Shown here piece after piece: positions 11,958-23,774 of a stretch of DNA of 64,000 nt (positions are counted from its first letter, which is position 1; every line of letters begins with the position of its first letter). The stretch is taken from positions 386,306,865-386,370,864 of the forward strand of contig OY856186.1 of the NCBI GenBank assembly GCA_963693315.1, written 5' to 3'. Source of the stretch: Diogma glabrata. Lineage: Eukaryota; Arthropoda; Insecta; Diptera; Cylindrotomidae. Both the position numbers and the translations under genes were made by a program. Below the pieces are notes generated by a model. That model was given only the letters and a program-made list of their open reading frames with translations. It was not told the DNA's origin and did no database searches.

Positions 11958-12658
11958 CGTCGCTTTAATAATGAAATAACGTATGCCATATATACGTTGT
12001 TATTATATAATGGGTGCGCTGCATTTCCCATAAGGATGTCTATAGAGTGGCATTTTAACATTTTCCAATTTTTTTATAACTGGGGGTGAAAACTAATATA
12101 TTGTTAATTAACGTACATGCAAATTTTAATTTGGTTAAATATTGAAACAGCGTAAATGCATGTACGATATTTCAATTCCTACAGAATAATAACTTGGGTA
12201 AAATCAGTGTCGTATACTTTACATACATTACGATCGCCACACGAAATGGTAAATCTAAAATATTGTATAAGCATCATTCATTACTACATGATATACCGGT
12301 TCATATAAATAAAAAATTGTAAGAATATTATGCGTTAGTTCAATAATAATTAGTTTTAGGCTTAATCGTACTTCCATGCAAAATGAAATAACGTATATGA
12401 AATATGAAATAACGTATAAGGTACCTGATTGACTTTTCACCTCTTTTTAGGTAGAAAAGCCAGCAGGTACCAATGTGAAATTTTAATATCTTGTGGGGAA
12501 ATTAGTCAAGATTAATTGGTAGAAATTTTTTTTCCAATATCTTTATTTATTCAATAGTGCTGCCGAGTTTACGAAAATCAGAAAATCGAAAAATCTTTAA
12601 ACCCAATTATCTCAAAACTACACTTTTGCGAATACGTTGTTTCATTATTAAAGCGACG
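11958..12658. mobile_element. 701-bp inverted-repeat transposon (MITE-like)
   Basis: The ends are 27-bp inverted repeats differing at one base, starting CGTCGCTTTAATAATGAAA. They lie at 11958-11984 and 12632-12658. Both are flanked by ATTT (11954-11957, 12659-12662), a possible 4-bp target duplication. No transposase is recognisable inside. The motif GAAATAACGTAT recurs inside at about 12386 and 12406. Confidence 0.75.
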
Positions 12659-13130
12659 ATTTATTTGTGTGGTGGTATAAATGTGGTGTTATTAGTTTGC
12701 GCACCACCAAAATGTCGTGGAATTGTTCCTGTAGTATATAGTATAACTGCTGTGCTCAATGTAAAGTTATTATTTTTATCTATTTTGGTTATGAAGAAAC
12801 AATTTTTAATCGCAATTGCTTTTCGTGGTGGGCTGACAACTTTATTCGTTCCCGTTTGAAATACCACTCTGATCGTTATCGATTAAAATTTGACTGTACT
12901 TAATAACGGTTGTGTATCGACTGCCAAAAACTTAATTGCTACTTCTTTCAAAATTGTGAAAAAGAAATCGTTTTTACAACGCGTGCTTGAACAACCCAAT
13001 TACTTTGAGAATTTCCATTGGTTAATTTTCGCACGCGACACAAAATCCGCAAACTTTAGTTCAATTACATGACTTTGATTTAAAACGATAATTTTATTAT
13101 AATTGAATTTTGCCGAATTGCTCTTCAATC
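12659..13130. other. unassigned region with opposing open frames
   Basis: Both strands have fair open frames (12661-12867 minus, 12890-13072 plus) without recognisable domains. Position suggests inserted or diverged sequence inside the Copia gag. No function is assigned. Confidence 0.3.
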
Positions 13131-13247
13131 AAATACATAATTGTCAATCTGTGCACTCTATTACTTACAGAATTTAATTTATAAGTATCCTTTAATATTG
13201 ATCAAACTTCTTAAGCCTTTCTACAGCTACGAATATGATGAATTTGA
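13131..13247 (-). pseudogene. Copia gag fragment
   Basis: Minus-strand reading with SILKDTYKLNSVSNRVHRLT resembles the Copia gag segment 'W..L...Y...S..R...L'. The upstream part is found again after the Penelope-like insert at 15400 and above. Confidence 0.5.
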
Positions 13248-13490
13248 TAACAACAACAAGTAGTAAAAAACTTTGTTATTTAATTTATGTTATATCAATA
13301 TTTTATTAATGATATTTTATACCCTCATGTGATGTAAAAACTATTTTAAATTTATTTTAATTTAAAATTAGACATGTTTCGATAATTTTATAGTTATCAT
13401 CATCAGTATATTAAAAAAACCCGCGAACAACTTATGCTATATATAAAAACTTTGATAAAAACAATGGAAAAAGATTTGACTTAAAGCATT
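13248..13490. repeat. PLE left terminal repeat (inverted copy)
   Basis: Reverse complement of 15100-15342 with few changes. On the minus strand it carries CTGATGA (13406-13400) and GAAA (13380-13377) separated by a short stem, the arrangement of a hammerhead ribozyme core. Confidence 0.8.
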
Positions 13491-13676
13491 GATTAAGTAT
13501 TATAAGATAATATTACTATGAGTTACAACAACAAAAATTATTTGCCGTTGCTTCTAACATATTGCAAAAAAAGAGTACCAATAGTTTAAAAACTTATGGT
13601 TTAATCTTTATGGTGGAACAGTCTGAATAATTGTAAAACTATGAGATAAGGAAAGTACTCACATGCACGTTATCTC

Positions 13677-14776
13677 AAAATTACTTCGAATACGCTGATG
13701 AATATTACACACAAAATGATGGTTTGGCCATGGGATCTCCGTTATCTGGATTATTATCAGACTTTTTTCTTAACCATTTCGAGAACACATACATTTTTAA
13801 TCATTTAGTAAATCCATATAAGGACAATATCATGTATTATTGCAGATACGTTGATGACACTTCCATCATATTTGATGGTACCAATCGACAAATTTCCAAT
13901 TTCAACAACGTTATAAACAAATACGTCAACAATATAAAATTCACGGTCGATCACGAAAACAACAATATCATAAATTTTCTTGATATTTCGGTTACCAGAC
14001 AACCGCATAAATTGGAATACAAAATCTACAGGAAACCAACTACTAGCGACGCCACCATCCATAGTGATTCTTACCATCCTCATCAACATAAGTTAGCAGT
14101 TTACAACAGTATTGTCAACAGGCTTTTATCCATCCCTATGAATGAAAGTAATTACAATGATGAAATTAACATTCTAAAATACATAGCCCAAGCTAATGGA
14201 TACAACCCACGTCTAATAGATAATCTAATCACAAAACATAAAAAACGTTTAAAAAACAAAAATAACACCAATAATGAGCCTAAAGAAGACATAAAATATA
14301 TCTCTTCTTCTTATTCCACCTTCATGCCATTCGCAATAAGCAACCTATTAAGGAAACATAACATACAGCTAAGTTATAAAACTAGAAATAATTTAAAAAA
14401 TAGATTGGTCAACCGCAAGAAAGTACCACCTGAGAAGTCAACCGGGATATATAAACTATCATGTAAAACGTGCAACAAATTCTACATAAGCCAGACCGGC
14501 AGGCCCCTCATCAAAAGATACAAGGAGCACCTGCCAACCGCAAAACATGATCCTGGAACTTCAAATTACGTCCAGCACTTGGTAGATGAAAATCACGAAT
14601 TCTCAAACTTCGGCAATGACATTCAATTGTTACACAAATGTTCTAAGGGCAAACAAATGGACGTTTATAAGGAATTCGAAATATACAAGGCTCATAAAGG
14701 TAACAGGGCATCATTGTTGAATGACAAATTGACGATAAAAGACAACGTATTGTATCAAACAGCAATGCAAATATGA
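13677..14776 (+). pseudogene. Penelope-like reverse transcriptase with GIY-YIG endonuclease
   Basis: An open frame of about 366 codons, of which 350 follow the ATG at 13724. The RT part has QNDGLAMGSPLSGLLSDFF and the catalytic YVDD (about 13846). After a linker comes a C-terminal GIY-YIG nuclease: STGIYKLSCKTCNKFYISQT with a nearby arginine and histidine (RPLIKRYKEH). Intact PLE proteins run to roughly 800 residues; the N-terminal RT motifs are missing, so it is a truncated copy despite the open frame. The RT copies RNA at a nick made by the nuclease. Confidence 0.9.
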
Positions 14777-15099
14777 AGTCCAAGACACAGATCATAATAT
14801 CATTCAAGACATCAACCTACATAATTCTTTTTTTTTTTTTTTATAGTTTTAATCACATTCACAAACCTCGCAACTGTTACATCGTTTTTTAATTACACCA
14901 TCTATACTTCATATAACACTTAAATCATTGCAATAATTCTCAACACTTAATATACACACCTAAGTTTTAAACTTTATATTCTCCACTACACATAAACCAA
15001 TCATGAAAGATAATCAACTCCTTTTGTATATTTCTTCGTTTTCTAGCAATTCTATGTTTTTATTTGTATATTTATTATTTTTATGAATTTTACTTTTAT

Positions 15100-15342
15100 G
15101 ACTTTAAGTCAAATCTTTTTCCATTGTTTTTATCAAAGTTTTTATATATAGCATAAGTTGTTCGCGGGTTTTTTTAATATACTGATGATGATAATTATAA
15201 AATTATCGAAACATGTCTAATTTTAAATTAAAATAAATTTAAAATAGTTTTTACTTCACATGACGGTATAAAATATCATTAATAAAATATTGATATAACA
15301 TAAATTAAATAACATAAAGTTTTTTACTACTTGTTGCTGTTA
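15100..15342. repeat. PLE right terminal repeat
   Basis: Carries CTGATGA (15182-15188), a stem GATAAT/ATTATC, then GAAA (15208-15211). PLE terminal repeats are known to carry hammerhead ribozymes; the cleavage-site strand here is not canonical. Confidence 0.8.
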
Positions 15343-15399
15343 TATTACTGTGAAGTGGGTGAATCTTTTCACAAAGTTATAGAAAGATATATCTTTCAA

Positions 15400-15600
15400 T
15401 ATGAATGAATTTGATCATCATGTACATTTAATGCAATTGTCGTAAGCGTTCTTTCATCATTCACTTTTTCTGAAGCGACAGTTGGCAATTCATCTTTAAT
15501 AACATACCAAACGCCTTTTTCTTTCAACAATATTTCCATTTCGTAAATAATTACGTCCATTTAACTTTGTAATGTTGTATCGGTTTTCTGCTTTGCCTGA
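15400..15600 (-). pseudogene. Copia gag N-terminus
   Basis: Minus-strand reading NRYNITKLNGRNY (about 15580-15540), then after a frameshift VWYVIKDELPTVASEKVNDE and TTIALNVHDDQ. The NGRNY/W...V pattern is the usual Copia gag start. The PLE insertion cuts it at about 15400. Confidence 0.75.
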
Positions 15601-15646
15601 CGTTATGCTTATATTTAAAATGCTTATAATATGTTTATACAATGCA

Positions 15647-15662
15647 CCCTGGGCCCATAACC
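15647..15662 (-). promoter_or_regulatory. Copia primer binding site
   Basis: On the minus strand GGTTATGGGCCCAGGG starts three bases after the 5' LTR end. It matches the Copia-type site, which pairs with an internal fragment of initiator methionine tRNA. It fixes element strand and LTR boundary. Confidence 0.85.
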
Positions 15663-15665
15663 TGG

Positions 15666-16099
15666 TGAAATAATATCTCTTTATGCAGTAGAACAATAAA
15701 TAGGCAGATATTTTTAAGTATACAAATATTAACTTTATTCTATCTTTATTTGCTGAATACAAAACGAAAGTTAAAAGTTATAAATTATAATCTTGACTTT
15801 TTAATTAGTAGATGTATGTTTAGATTTAGAAACATATATGACAACTAGTGTGAGGCAGCAAATCAATCAACCTGTAATTGTATGAGCATACAAGTTCTTA
15901 AACATGTTGAAAATGCCGTTTGCATTTGCTTTGCTTTTAGCTCATACAAAGTGTATGAAGAAATGTATGAACTCACAAAAAATGTTGAAAGTATTGTATT
16001 GGAAAATGTTTAAAAAATTGTTGATTGATTTGTTGCGCTCATGCATGTTTTTCAGTCCAACCGCACCTTAAGAGAATGGATTTTGAAACATATGTTGAC
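15666..16099 (-). repeat. Copia 5' LTR, 3' part (split)
   Basis: Matches 6926 to about 7100 of the 3' LTR. It is interrupted by a MITE at about 15850-16042 and cut off at 16099 by the hAT. The remainder is at 24775-24910. Confidence 0.75.
15850..16042. mobile_element. MITE of about 190 bp in the Copia 5' LTR
   Basis: Terminal inverted repeats share the core CAAATCAATCAAC (left 15850-15871, right 16020-16042). The intact 3' LTR has no counterpart, so it was inserted after the LTRs were made. Edges are approximate. Confidence 0.6.
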
Positions 16100-16722
16100 T
16101 AGGGATTGCAATCCCGTGGTGTTTTATGAATCCTAGGACAGCAGGATTCATAAATTTTGAATTCCGGGATTTAAAATTTGTATGGAAAACCATAAATAAT
16201 TAAGAAAAAACACAATTTTCAAATAAAATAGTATATTTTTCTACAAAAGATGAAAACGTTGTTTTTTTCGTAAGTAAACATTTGTTCACGATAATCGATA
16301 TTTACTATAAATTATAAAATTAGAAATCAACAACTGTAAAGTATTTATTTTGTTTTATACGTGTTTTAATATATAATGAAATAAACATTATATATTAAAA
16401 CATGTTTCTTTTATCTTAGATGCAGAAAGATTTATTTTATACAACGTTGTGTTTTCAAGAAGAAAACGGAAGTGACATATATATAATAATGAAGTTATAT
16501 ACACTTAAATAGTGTTGCCCAATGTAATATTTCTTAAAACATCACATTCGTCACCCCTTGAAAAGGCACTTAATATATATGTTCACATTGTAATACACAT
16601 TTTTTTTTTAAGTTTAAAAAAACAAATAGTACATTTCATTTATATATCTTATATACCTTATAATTTCTAATAAACAAAAAATAAAATTATTTCGAATTCG
16701 ATTATCATAATTCATATTTTAA

Positions 16723-16944
16723 TTAATTATCTCTAAACCTAAAAGGTTGAAAGATAGTCTGCCGTGTGCGTAAATCATATCTGTTATTTAAATTTACATT
16801 TGAATTTTCGTTATCTTGTAAAACCTGACCATTATCATAACTTTCGTCTGTGGACCTGGTTTCATCAAGTGCGTCTTCGAAAACTAGACGAATTATTGTC
16901 TTCAATTTCAGATTCCGCGTCGGTAACTTCTTCCCATTTCCCAA
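16723..16944 (-). pseudogene. Gypsy pol C-terminal tail
   Basis: Open reading ending RYDLRTRQTIFQPFRFRDN, the usual basic end of Gypsy pol. Frameshifted from the integrase upstream. Confidence 0.45.
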
Positions 16945-17317
16945 AAAACTCTTTCATGATTATTCCACCTTTTATTAGAATTCATTTTTGGGTTATTTCA
17001 ATCATAATTTTTGTTTATGTCGTCGCAATCATCTTCCTCTCTTCCAATCTCGTTCGTTTTATTTTCAACCTGTTCTTTTCTAAGCTCATATGACCTGATT
17101 GATCTACATGACGTCTTGTGATTTTACCACTGTCCTCTAATAAGCACTCGTACATACGTGGACCAAAAATTTTAGTAATTTTTGCTTTAGATTATACGTT
17201 TTTATTAGGTTCTCGGTAAGTTCGTATAATATATATAACTAAATCATGTTTTTTGAATTTTTTTCTTTTGTCATTACTAGTGTCTAGTTCAACTCTGGTT
17301 TCAATACTCTTCGGTTT

Positions 17318-18322
17318 TTAAAGTTCGAACCTTGTTTTAGGAACATGTTTGAGAAGTAATTTTGAAGGTGGTTCGCCGGTAGTGCAGTGATTTGTAATTC
17401 TATAATAAAAAAAAAATTGGCACAAAGCTTGGTCTATATCTTCTACATTTTCAAACATAATTTGTCTCAATGCATTTTTGACAGTATTAACCGAGTTTTC
17501 CGCAGCACCGTTTGTAGCTGGGTGAGCGGGCGCTGTACAACTATGTTTTATGCCGTTCATCTGAGCAAACGTTTTAAACGCAGATCCGGTGAATTGGGTT
17601 CCGTTATCGGTTAGTATTTGATCAGGAATACCGAATCTTGTGAAACAATATCTTAAAACTTTTATTGTGAACTCAGATGCAGGACTTGTGTTGTGCTGAA
17701 CTTCCGGCCATTTGGAAAAAGCGTCCATTGTTATTAGAAAATATTTTCCTTTAAACAGCCCAGCATAATCCACATGTATCCTTTCCCATGGTTTTTTAGG
17801 AAATTTCCATGGAATAACAGTTTCTTTGACTGGGTTAGGTAGCACCGATAAACATGCTTGGCAACTAAAGCAACTTTAACTTAATTTTCAATGTCAGCAT
17901 TGATACATGGCCACCATACATAAGATCGCCTTAAGGATTTTGTTTAACAATGCCTAAATGTGCTTGATCTAAAATTGCATTTCGCAGAGAAAAAGGTATG
18001 ACCACTCTGTGTCCATACATAAGAATGTCCTGTTCTATAAATAATTCGGCTTCTTTAGTCTTAAACGTTTTATATTCGTCTCCTTTTAAATTTTTCAAAT
18101 TACCCTTTTTTATTGCTTTTAAAACGTTTATATAAGTACTGTCATTTAAAATTTCCTTTTTAATCATCGTCGCATCAATGAAAAATTCCTTGTTATTTAC
18201 CATAAAATTTAAATAATTTTTATCAGGATCGGAATTTGGATCTTCGTCGGAAATTACGGAATACCGCGATAAAGCATCCGCGTAGTTTTTCTCTGATCTG
18301 ACATACTTAATAACCAAATTAA
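17318..18322 (-). pseudogene. Gypsy RNase H end and integrase
   Basis: At 18322-18260 the RNase H end reads NLVIKYVRSEKNYADALSR. A linker and degraded zinc-binding region follow (18250-17850). The core at 17845-17318 holds the three catalytic acids: IHVDYAG, ILTDNGTQF and NGAAENSV, with 35 residues between the second and third. A frameshift separates the two halves near 17900. The integrase would insert Gypsy cDNA; this copy is defective. Confidence 0.85.
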
Positions 18323-18966
18323 AAAGGGTCGAGTCAAAATGTCGCAAAATTTTGCTGAACTTGACTGAAATTGCTTTTTAAAAAGTTCATTTAATAATAA
18401 AATATTTGATATTTAACATAAAAAAAAAATCTGAATCTAAAAATCGCCATTTTTATAATTTTCCTTCAGAACAAAAAAACTGATTCCCGACAGTCATATG
18501 CACAACGAATTTTATCTCTAAAACAAAAAATGATGCTAGTCCTAAACTTTCACAAGTTGTTAGATATAAAATAAGCTTCAATTTAGTTAAAAAAAAAAAA
18601 AAAAAAAAGGCTATGCCATCTTTTTTTCAATTACACCATTTTTTTCTTATGTTACACCGTTAAAAATTATTTCAAAAAATTAACAGTGTACATTTTTAAA
18701 AACTTTGTTCTAATACCTATTCAACGACATATCATTTATGAAAATCGATTGAGTAGTTTTTCTACAATCGCTCGTCAAAATGCACTCACATCACAAAATA
18801 ACAAAAATTGAGGGGCACCCTGTGAAGACCCCTGGTCGAAAAAAAAAATTCTAAGAGAACTTGTATTTTTTTTTTTATCAAAGACTATCTATAAACAAAA
18901 AATAATAAAAATTGAAAAGGGTCAAGTCAAAACGTTGTTGAATCTTCGTGAAATTGCTCATATATA
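18314..18966. mobile_element. transposon terminal fragment, same family as 34562-37348
   Basis: About 590 bases match the outer part of the palindrome arms (36755-37348). GGGTC(A/G)AGTCAAAA...GAAATTGCT occurs in the same direction at both ends (18329 and 18918). It fills the deletion in the Gypsy element. No coding part is included. Confidence 0.7.
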
Positions 18967-19082
18967 GGTTCGTCAACAAAATCAAAAAAATTTTCGTCGA
19001 CTTTATAAATTGAATGAACATTTTGAGTTGTCATTCTACCATTATTATGGTCTTCTGATTGTACCATATTGACACGCTTTGG

Positions 19083-19700
19083 TTAGCGCTGGTTAAAATT
19101 TGCACACACATTTGACAGATGCTCCTTCACATTACATTTGTTGCAGGCATAATATTTATATCTGCATGTTTTACTAAAATGATTAGAAAAACTACAATGA
19201 ATACATGATTTATATATATTAAGTTTGTTAAAATTGTCTGATACTTCCCTACGCTGGTTAGAAAAATGTTGATGTTTTTTATTTTTATGTTGTTGATGTT
19301 TATATGCAGTATTCCTTCCAGTTGCTGATTTGTTATGTTTTGTATTCGAAATTGCATTTATTTGGCTTGTGTTGTCATCTCGCTGATGATGTAGTTCCAT
19401 TTTTTTTGCTATAAATAACGCCTGGTCCATTAATCGATCAAAAATGTTTACGTTTCCAACGCCAATTACAAATTTGTCAATTATATTTTCCTCCAGTCTT
19501 TCCTTAAATTCGCATGTCGATGCTAGATTTCTCAAACGTAACAAAAAACTTGAGCATTTTCTTGTCCATTCTGTTTTGCTTCCCAAAACATCTTTCTTTC
19601 CACATATACCGTTGTTGATGGTGTGAAATGTGTATTTAACACTGCTGACAGATCTACATAAGTTTTTTTATGGGGCTCCTCCGGTCAACACAACCCATAT
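19083..19700 (-). pseudogene. Gypsy gag with two zinc knuckles
   Basis: Minus-strand frame 19586-19083 (167 codons), with upstream coding in other frames to about 19700. It has the capsid segment RLRNLASTCEF and a basic asparagine/histidine-rich linker. The end has two knuckle-like motifs, CIHCSFSNHFSKTC and CNKCNVKEHLSNVC. Two tandem knuckles suggest a Mag-type Gypsy lineage, an inference. Confidence 0.7.
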
Positions 19701-19817
19701 AATAAATAATTTGTACTGTTGTGCCCCAAATGCAGTAAAAGACCAGAAAGAAATCAATTGAATTTTTAAACGGTCTGCAATTCCTTCAATAATAACACTA
19801 GTGTTTAAAGTATTTGA

Positions 19818-20069
19818 GGAGGTCCACACCAAAACGCTACATTTCTATTATTACATTTTTCCAACGCAGTTCAAGAAAATTTGATTATGTCATTACACTG
19901 ATAACATTATGTCTAAAGCAAGCTCTATTCTACAAAGAGGAAAAACAGTTCTAATTTAAGCTTAGATAAATTTTTGAGTTTTCGATCAAATTCAGAAATT
20001 GGAGCCGATCTAAGTCCACAATTTATTTTTTAAAGAAAATGGAAATGTAGCGTTTTGGTGTAGACCTCC
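19818..20069. mobile_element. 252-bp MITE
   Basis: The 28-bp terminal inverted repeats begin GGAGGTC and contain ACACCAAAACGCTACATTTC; they lie at 19818-19845 and 20042-20069 and differ at one position. No ORF. Target duplication unclear. Confidence 0.8.
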
Positions 20070-20333
20070 ACATTTCTCGTACCAAAATTGATTCATTTAT
20101 TTTTGTAATTTTTATACACTAACAATTATTACAGCGTTTTAATTCTTGTTTTTTTGACTGATTAACATTAAGTATTTGCGATGAACATTATTATGACAAA
20201 TTCTTTATTATAATTTTACTTTGAATTTTTTTACCAAGTAACTTTTATGAAATTTGTTTTAACTATTAATTTTTATTATAACTTTACTGTTATAACACTA
20301 GGTAATTATTATGAAATTATTTTAACTACTAAC

Positions 20334-20551
<218 letters not shown>

Positions 20552-20559
20552 TAAACGAT

Positions 20560-21540
20560 ATGAGATATAACGAAAACGACCGGCACTCTCACGGTCGCAT
20601 TTGTTGAGGTAGATCAAAAATTTTTCTAAGCATGTGTGTTCTATTAATATCTTGAACAAGTTCGTGAATCAGCAAAATCCAACACGTGGTTAAGAAACTA
20701 GAGGCTTTTTTCTAAAAACAATTGATTTTTTAAAACCGTTATAACGGCCGTTTGGATACTAATATTTTAAAAAAATTAACAAATTTAGAATCTTTGGAAT
20801 CTTTTTTATCAATTTATTTTAAAAATAGACCTCTACCGTTAAAGGTTATTGAGTAAGCGGCTCCAACAAAAAAGTTTGCAAAGAAAATTTTTTTTTGAAA
20901 CAACCGGCACTCTCACGGTCGCACTTGTAGAGCTAGATCAAAAATCCTTTTCTAAAAATGTGTGTTTTATTAATATCTTGAACTAGTTCGCAAATCAGCC
21001 AAATCCGACACATGTTTAAGAAATTAGAGGCTTTATACTAGAAAGAAGTCTGTTTTTTAGATCCGTTATAACGGCCGTTTGGATACTAATATTTTTAAAA
21101 ACTTCATAAATTTAGAATCTTTGAAACCTTTTTTATCAATTTTCCTAAAAAAATAGACCTCTGCAGTTGGAGGCTTCTGAGTGAGCGGCTCCAACAAAAA
21201 AGCTTGTAAAACACAAAATGCGTTTGAATTAACCGGCACTCTCACAGTCGCTTTTGTGGAGCCAGATCAAAAAACTTTTCTTAAAAATGTGTGTTTTATG
21301 AATGTCTTGGACAAGTTCGTAAATCAGCAAAATCCAACACATAGTTACGAAACTAGAGGCTTTATACTAGAAAAACAATTGGTTTTTTAAATCCGTTATA
21401 ACGGCTGTTGGGATACTAATATTTTTTAAAACTTCATAAATTTAGAATCTGTAGAAACATTTTAAACCGTTTCTTATAAATATAAACCTCTGCAGCTGGA
21501 GGTTTTTGACTTGTCGGCTTCAACAAAAAAGTTTGCAACA
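20560..21540. repeat. three tandem units of about 327 bp (left arm)
   Basis: Units begin near CCGGCACTCTCAC at 20579, 20904 and 21233. Most hold a palindrome, CCGTTATAACGG (20736-20747 in the first). Neighbours are diverged. Confidence 0.85.
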
Positions 21541-22499
21541 ATTGCAAAAACCTTAACAACAACAATTTGCAAAAACCTTATAACAGTCAATGAAAAACAA
21601 AAATAAAAAGATTTGAATAGAAGAAATTAATTTTGTTTTCTTAGAAATAAACTATTTTGATATTTTGCAGGTTGGCCGTGTGTTTTTCATACAGTGTCAT
21701 AAATTGTCACACACGTGTTCTGTGGTAGATTTGATATTTGTTTGTTGCAAAATTGGATAGATGTAGTTTTACTTATATGTAGCTAATTTTCTTTTTAAAA
21801 TTTGTTCGATATCTGTTTGAAATTAGTTTGTTTTGTTTAAACTAATGTGATACATCAGATTCTACTTGTACACAAAACTGTCTGATCTTGAAATCTACCT
21901 ATTTCTAGCGGACATCCTGCCGCTCGGACTTTTTTTTAGTGTTGCAAAGAATAAACATATTGTTACGTTTTTCCCAACCTTACTTTGAATTGGCCTTACT
22001 CTCAATTCGATAAACGCAATTCCCAAATCTCTTCCGAGTTCGTAACAATATAAAACATTAACTTACTAATTCAACTTCTTAATAAAATAAAAATTGAAGA
22101 ACCAAAATAAAACTTTAATAATATTACATAAAGAAAAAAGTCCAAGCGGCACGTATATCCGCTAGAAATAGGTAGATTTCGAGATCAGACAGTTTTGTGT
22201 ACCAGTAGAATCTGATGTATCAGATTAGTTTAAACAAAACAAACTTATTTCAAACAGATATCAAACAAATTTTAAAATGAAAATTAGCTACCTACAAGCA
22301 AAATTATATATATCCAATTTTGCAACAAACAAATATCAAATCTACCACAGAACATGTGTGTGACAATTTATGACACAAACCTACTCTATATCATATGTCG
22401 TGCAATTACTGCAAAATATCAAAATAGTTTATTTCTAAGAAAAAAAAATAATTTCTTCTATTCAAATCTTTTATTTTTTTGACTGTTATAAGGTTGACA

Positions 22500-23510
22500 T
22501 TGACTGTTATAAGGTTTTTGGAAATTGTAGTTGGGGATTGTTGCAAACTTTTTTGTTGAAGCCAACAAGTCAAAAACCTCTAACTGCAGAGGTTTATATT
22601 TATAAGAAACGGATTAAAATGTTTCCACAGATTCTAAATTTATGAAGATTTTAAAAATATTAGTATCCAAACGGCCGTTATAACGGATTAAAAAAAACAC
22701 TTTTTTTTCTAGTATAAAGGCTATAGTTCCCTAACCGTGTGTCAGATTTTTCTGATTTACGAACTTGTCCAAGATATTAATAAAACACACATTTTTAAGA
22801 AAAGTTTTTTGATCTGGCTCCACAAATGCAACCGTGAGAGCGCCGGTTGATTCAAACGCATTTTGTGTTTTACAAGCTTTTTTGTTGGAGCCGCTCACTT
22901 AGAAACCTCCAACTGCAGAGGTCTTTTTTTTGAAAAAAAACTGATTAAAAAGGTTTCAAAGATTCTAAATTTATGAAGTTTTTAAAAATATTAGAATCCA
23001 AACGGCCGTTATAACGGATCTAAAAAACAGAGTTTTTTTCTAGTATAAAGCTTCTAGTTTCTTAACCATGTGTTGGATGGGGCTGATTTACGAACTTGTC
23101 CAAGATATTAATAAAACGCACATTTTTAGAAAAGGTTTTTTGATCTGGCCTTATAAATGCGACCGTGAGAGTGCCAGTTGTTTCAAAAAAAAATTTTTTT
23201 TTGCAAACTTTTTTGTTGGAGCCGCTCACTCAGGAACCTCTAACTGCAGAGGTCTATTTTTAAAACAAATTGATAAAAAAGATTCCAAAGATTCTAAATT
23301 TGTTAAATTTTTTGAAAAATTAGTATCCAAACGGCCGTTATAACGGTTTTAAAAAATCAAATTTTTTCAGAAAAAAGCCTCTAGTTTCTTAACCACGTGT
23401 CGGATTTTGCTGATTCACGAACTTGTCCAAGATATTAATAGAACACACAAGTACAGAAATTTTTTTTGATCTACCTCAACAAATGCGACCGTGAGAGTGC
23501 CGGTCGTTTT
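22500..23510. repeat. three tandem units of about 327 bp (right arm)
   Basis: Inverted counterparts of the left-arm units, with GAGAG(T/C)GCC(G/A)GT at about 22836, 23165 and 23493, and CCGTTATAACGG in several. Confidence 0.85.
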
Positions 23511-23526
23511 CGTTATATCTCATATC

Positions 23527-23642
<116 letters not shown>

Positions 23643-23774
23643 TTTTTTTTTTTGTTTTTTCGTCTCCGCTTTTCATATATAGTCGTTTGGCACAAAAATT
23701 TTTCCGAAATTCCGAGATGAAGCCCATTGCAATAGGTAGATTTTTATATGAAATCTACCTAAAACCAGTACCAT

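Larger units (their letters stand above)
13248..15397 (+). mobile_element. Penelope-like element (PLE) with inverted terminal repeats
   Basis: The body has an RT-GIY-YIG ORF and is bounded by inverted copies of about 243 bases at 13248-13490 and 15100-15342; 55 further bases (15343-15397) follow the right copy. The Copia sequence AATATGATGAATTTGA (13232-13247) is repeated with one extra base at 15398-15414, a target duplication. Inverted repeats are known in Penelope elements. The RT is 5'-truncated. Confidence 0.88.
16723..19700 (-). mobile_element. Gypsy retrotransposon, internally deleted, inside the hAT
   Basis: Minus-strand pieces in Gypsy order: gag with two zinc knuckles (about 19700-19083), start of pol (about 19080-18970), a gap filled by an unrelated element (18966-18314), the last part of RNase H and the integrase zinc region (18322-17850), the integrase core (17845-17318), and a C-terminal pol tail (16944-16723). 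Protease, RT and most of RNase H are missing. LTRs were not resolved. Confidence 0.78.

Noticed and set aside
20560..23510. CRISPR-like array in the 327-bp repeats
   Set aside because: Units are long, diverged and without spacers, in a eukaryotic genome.
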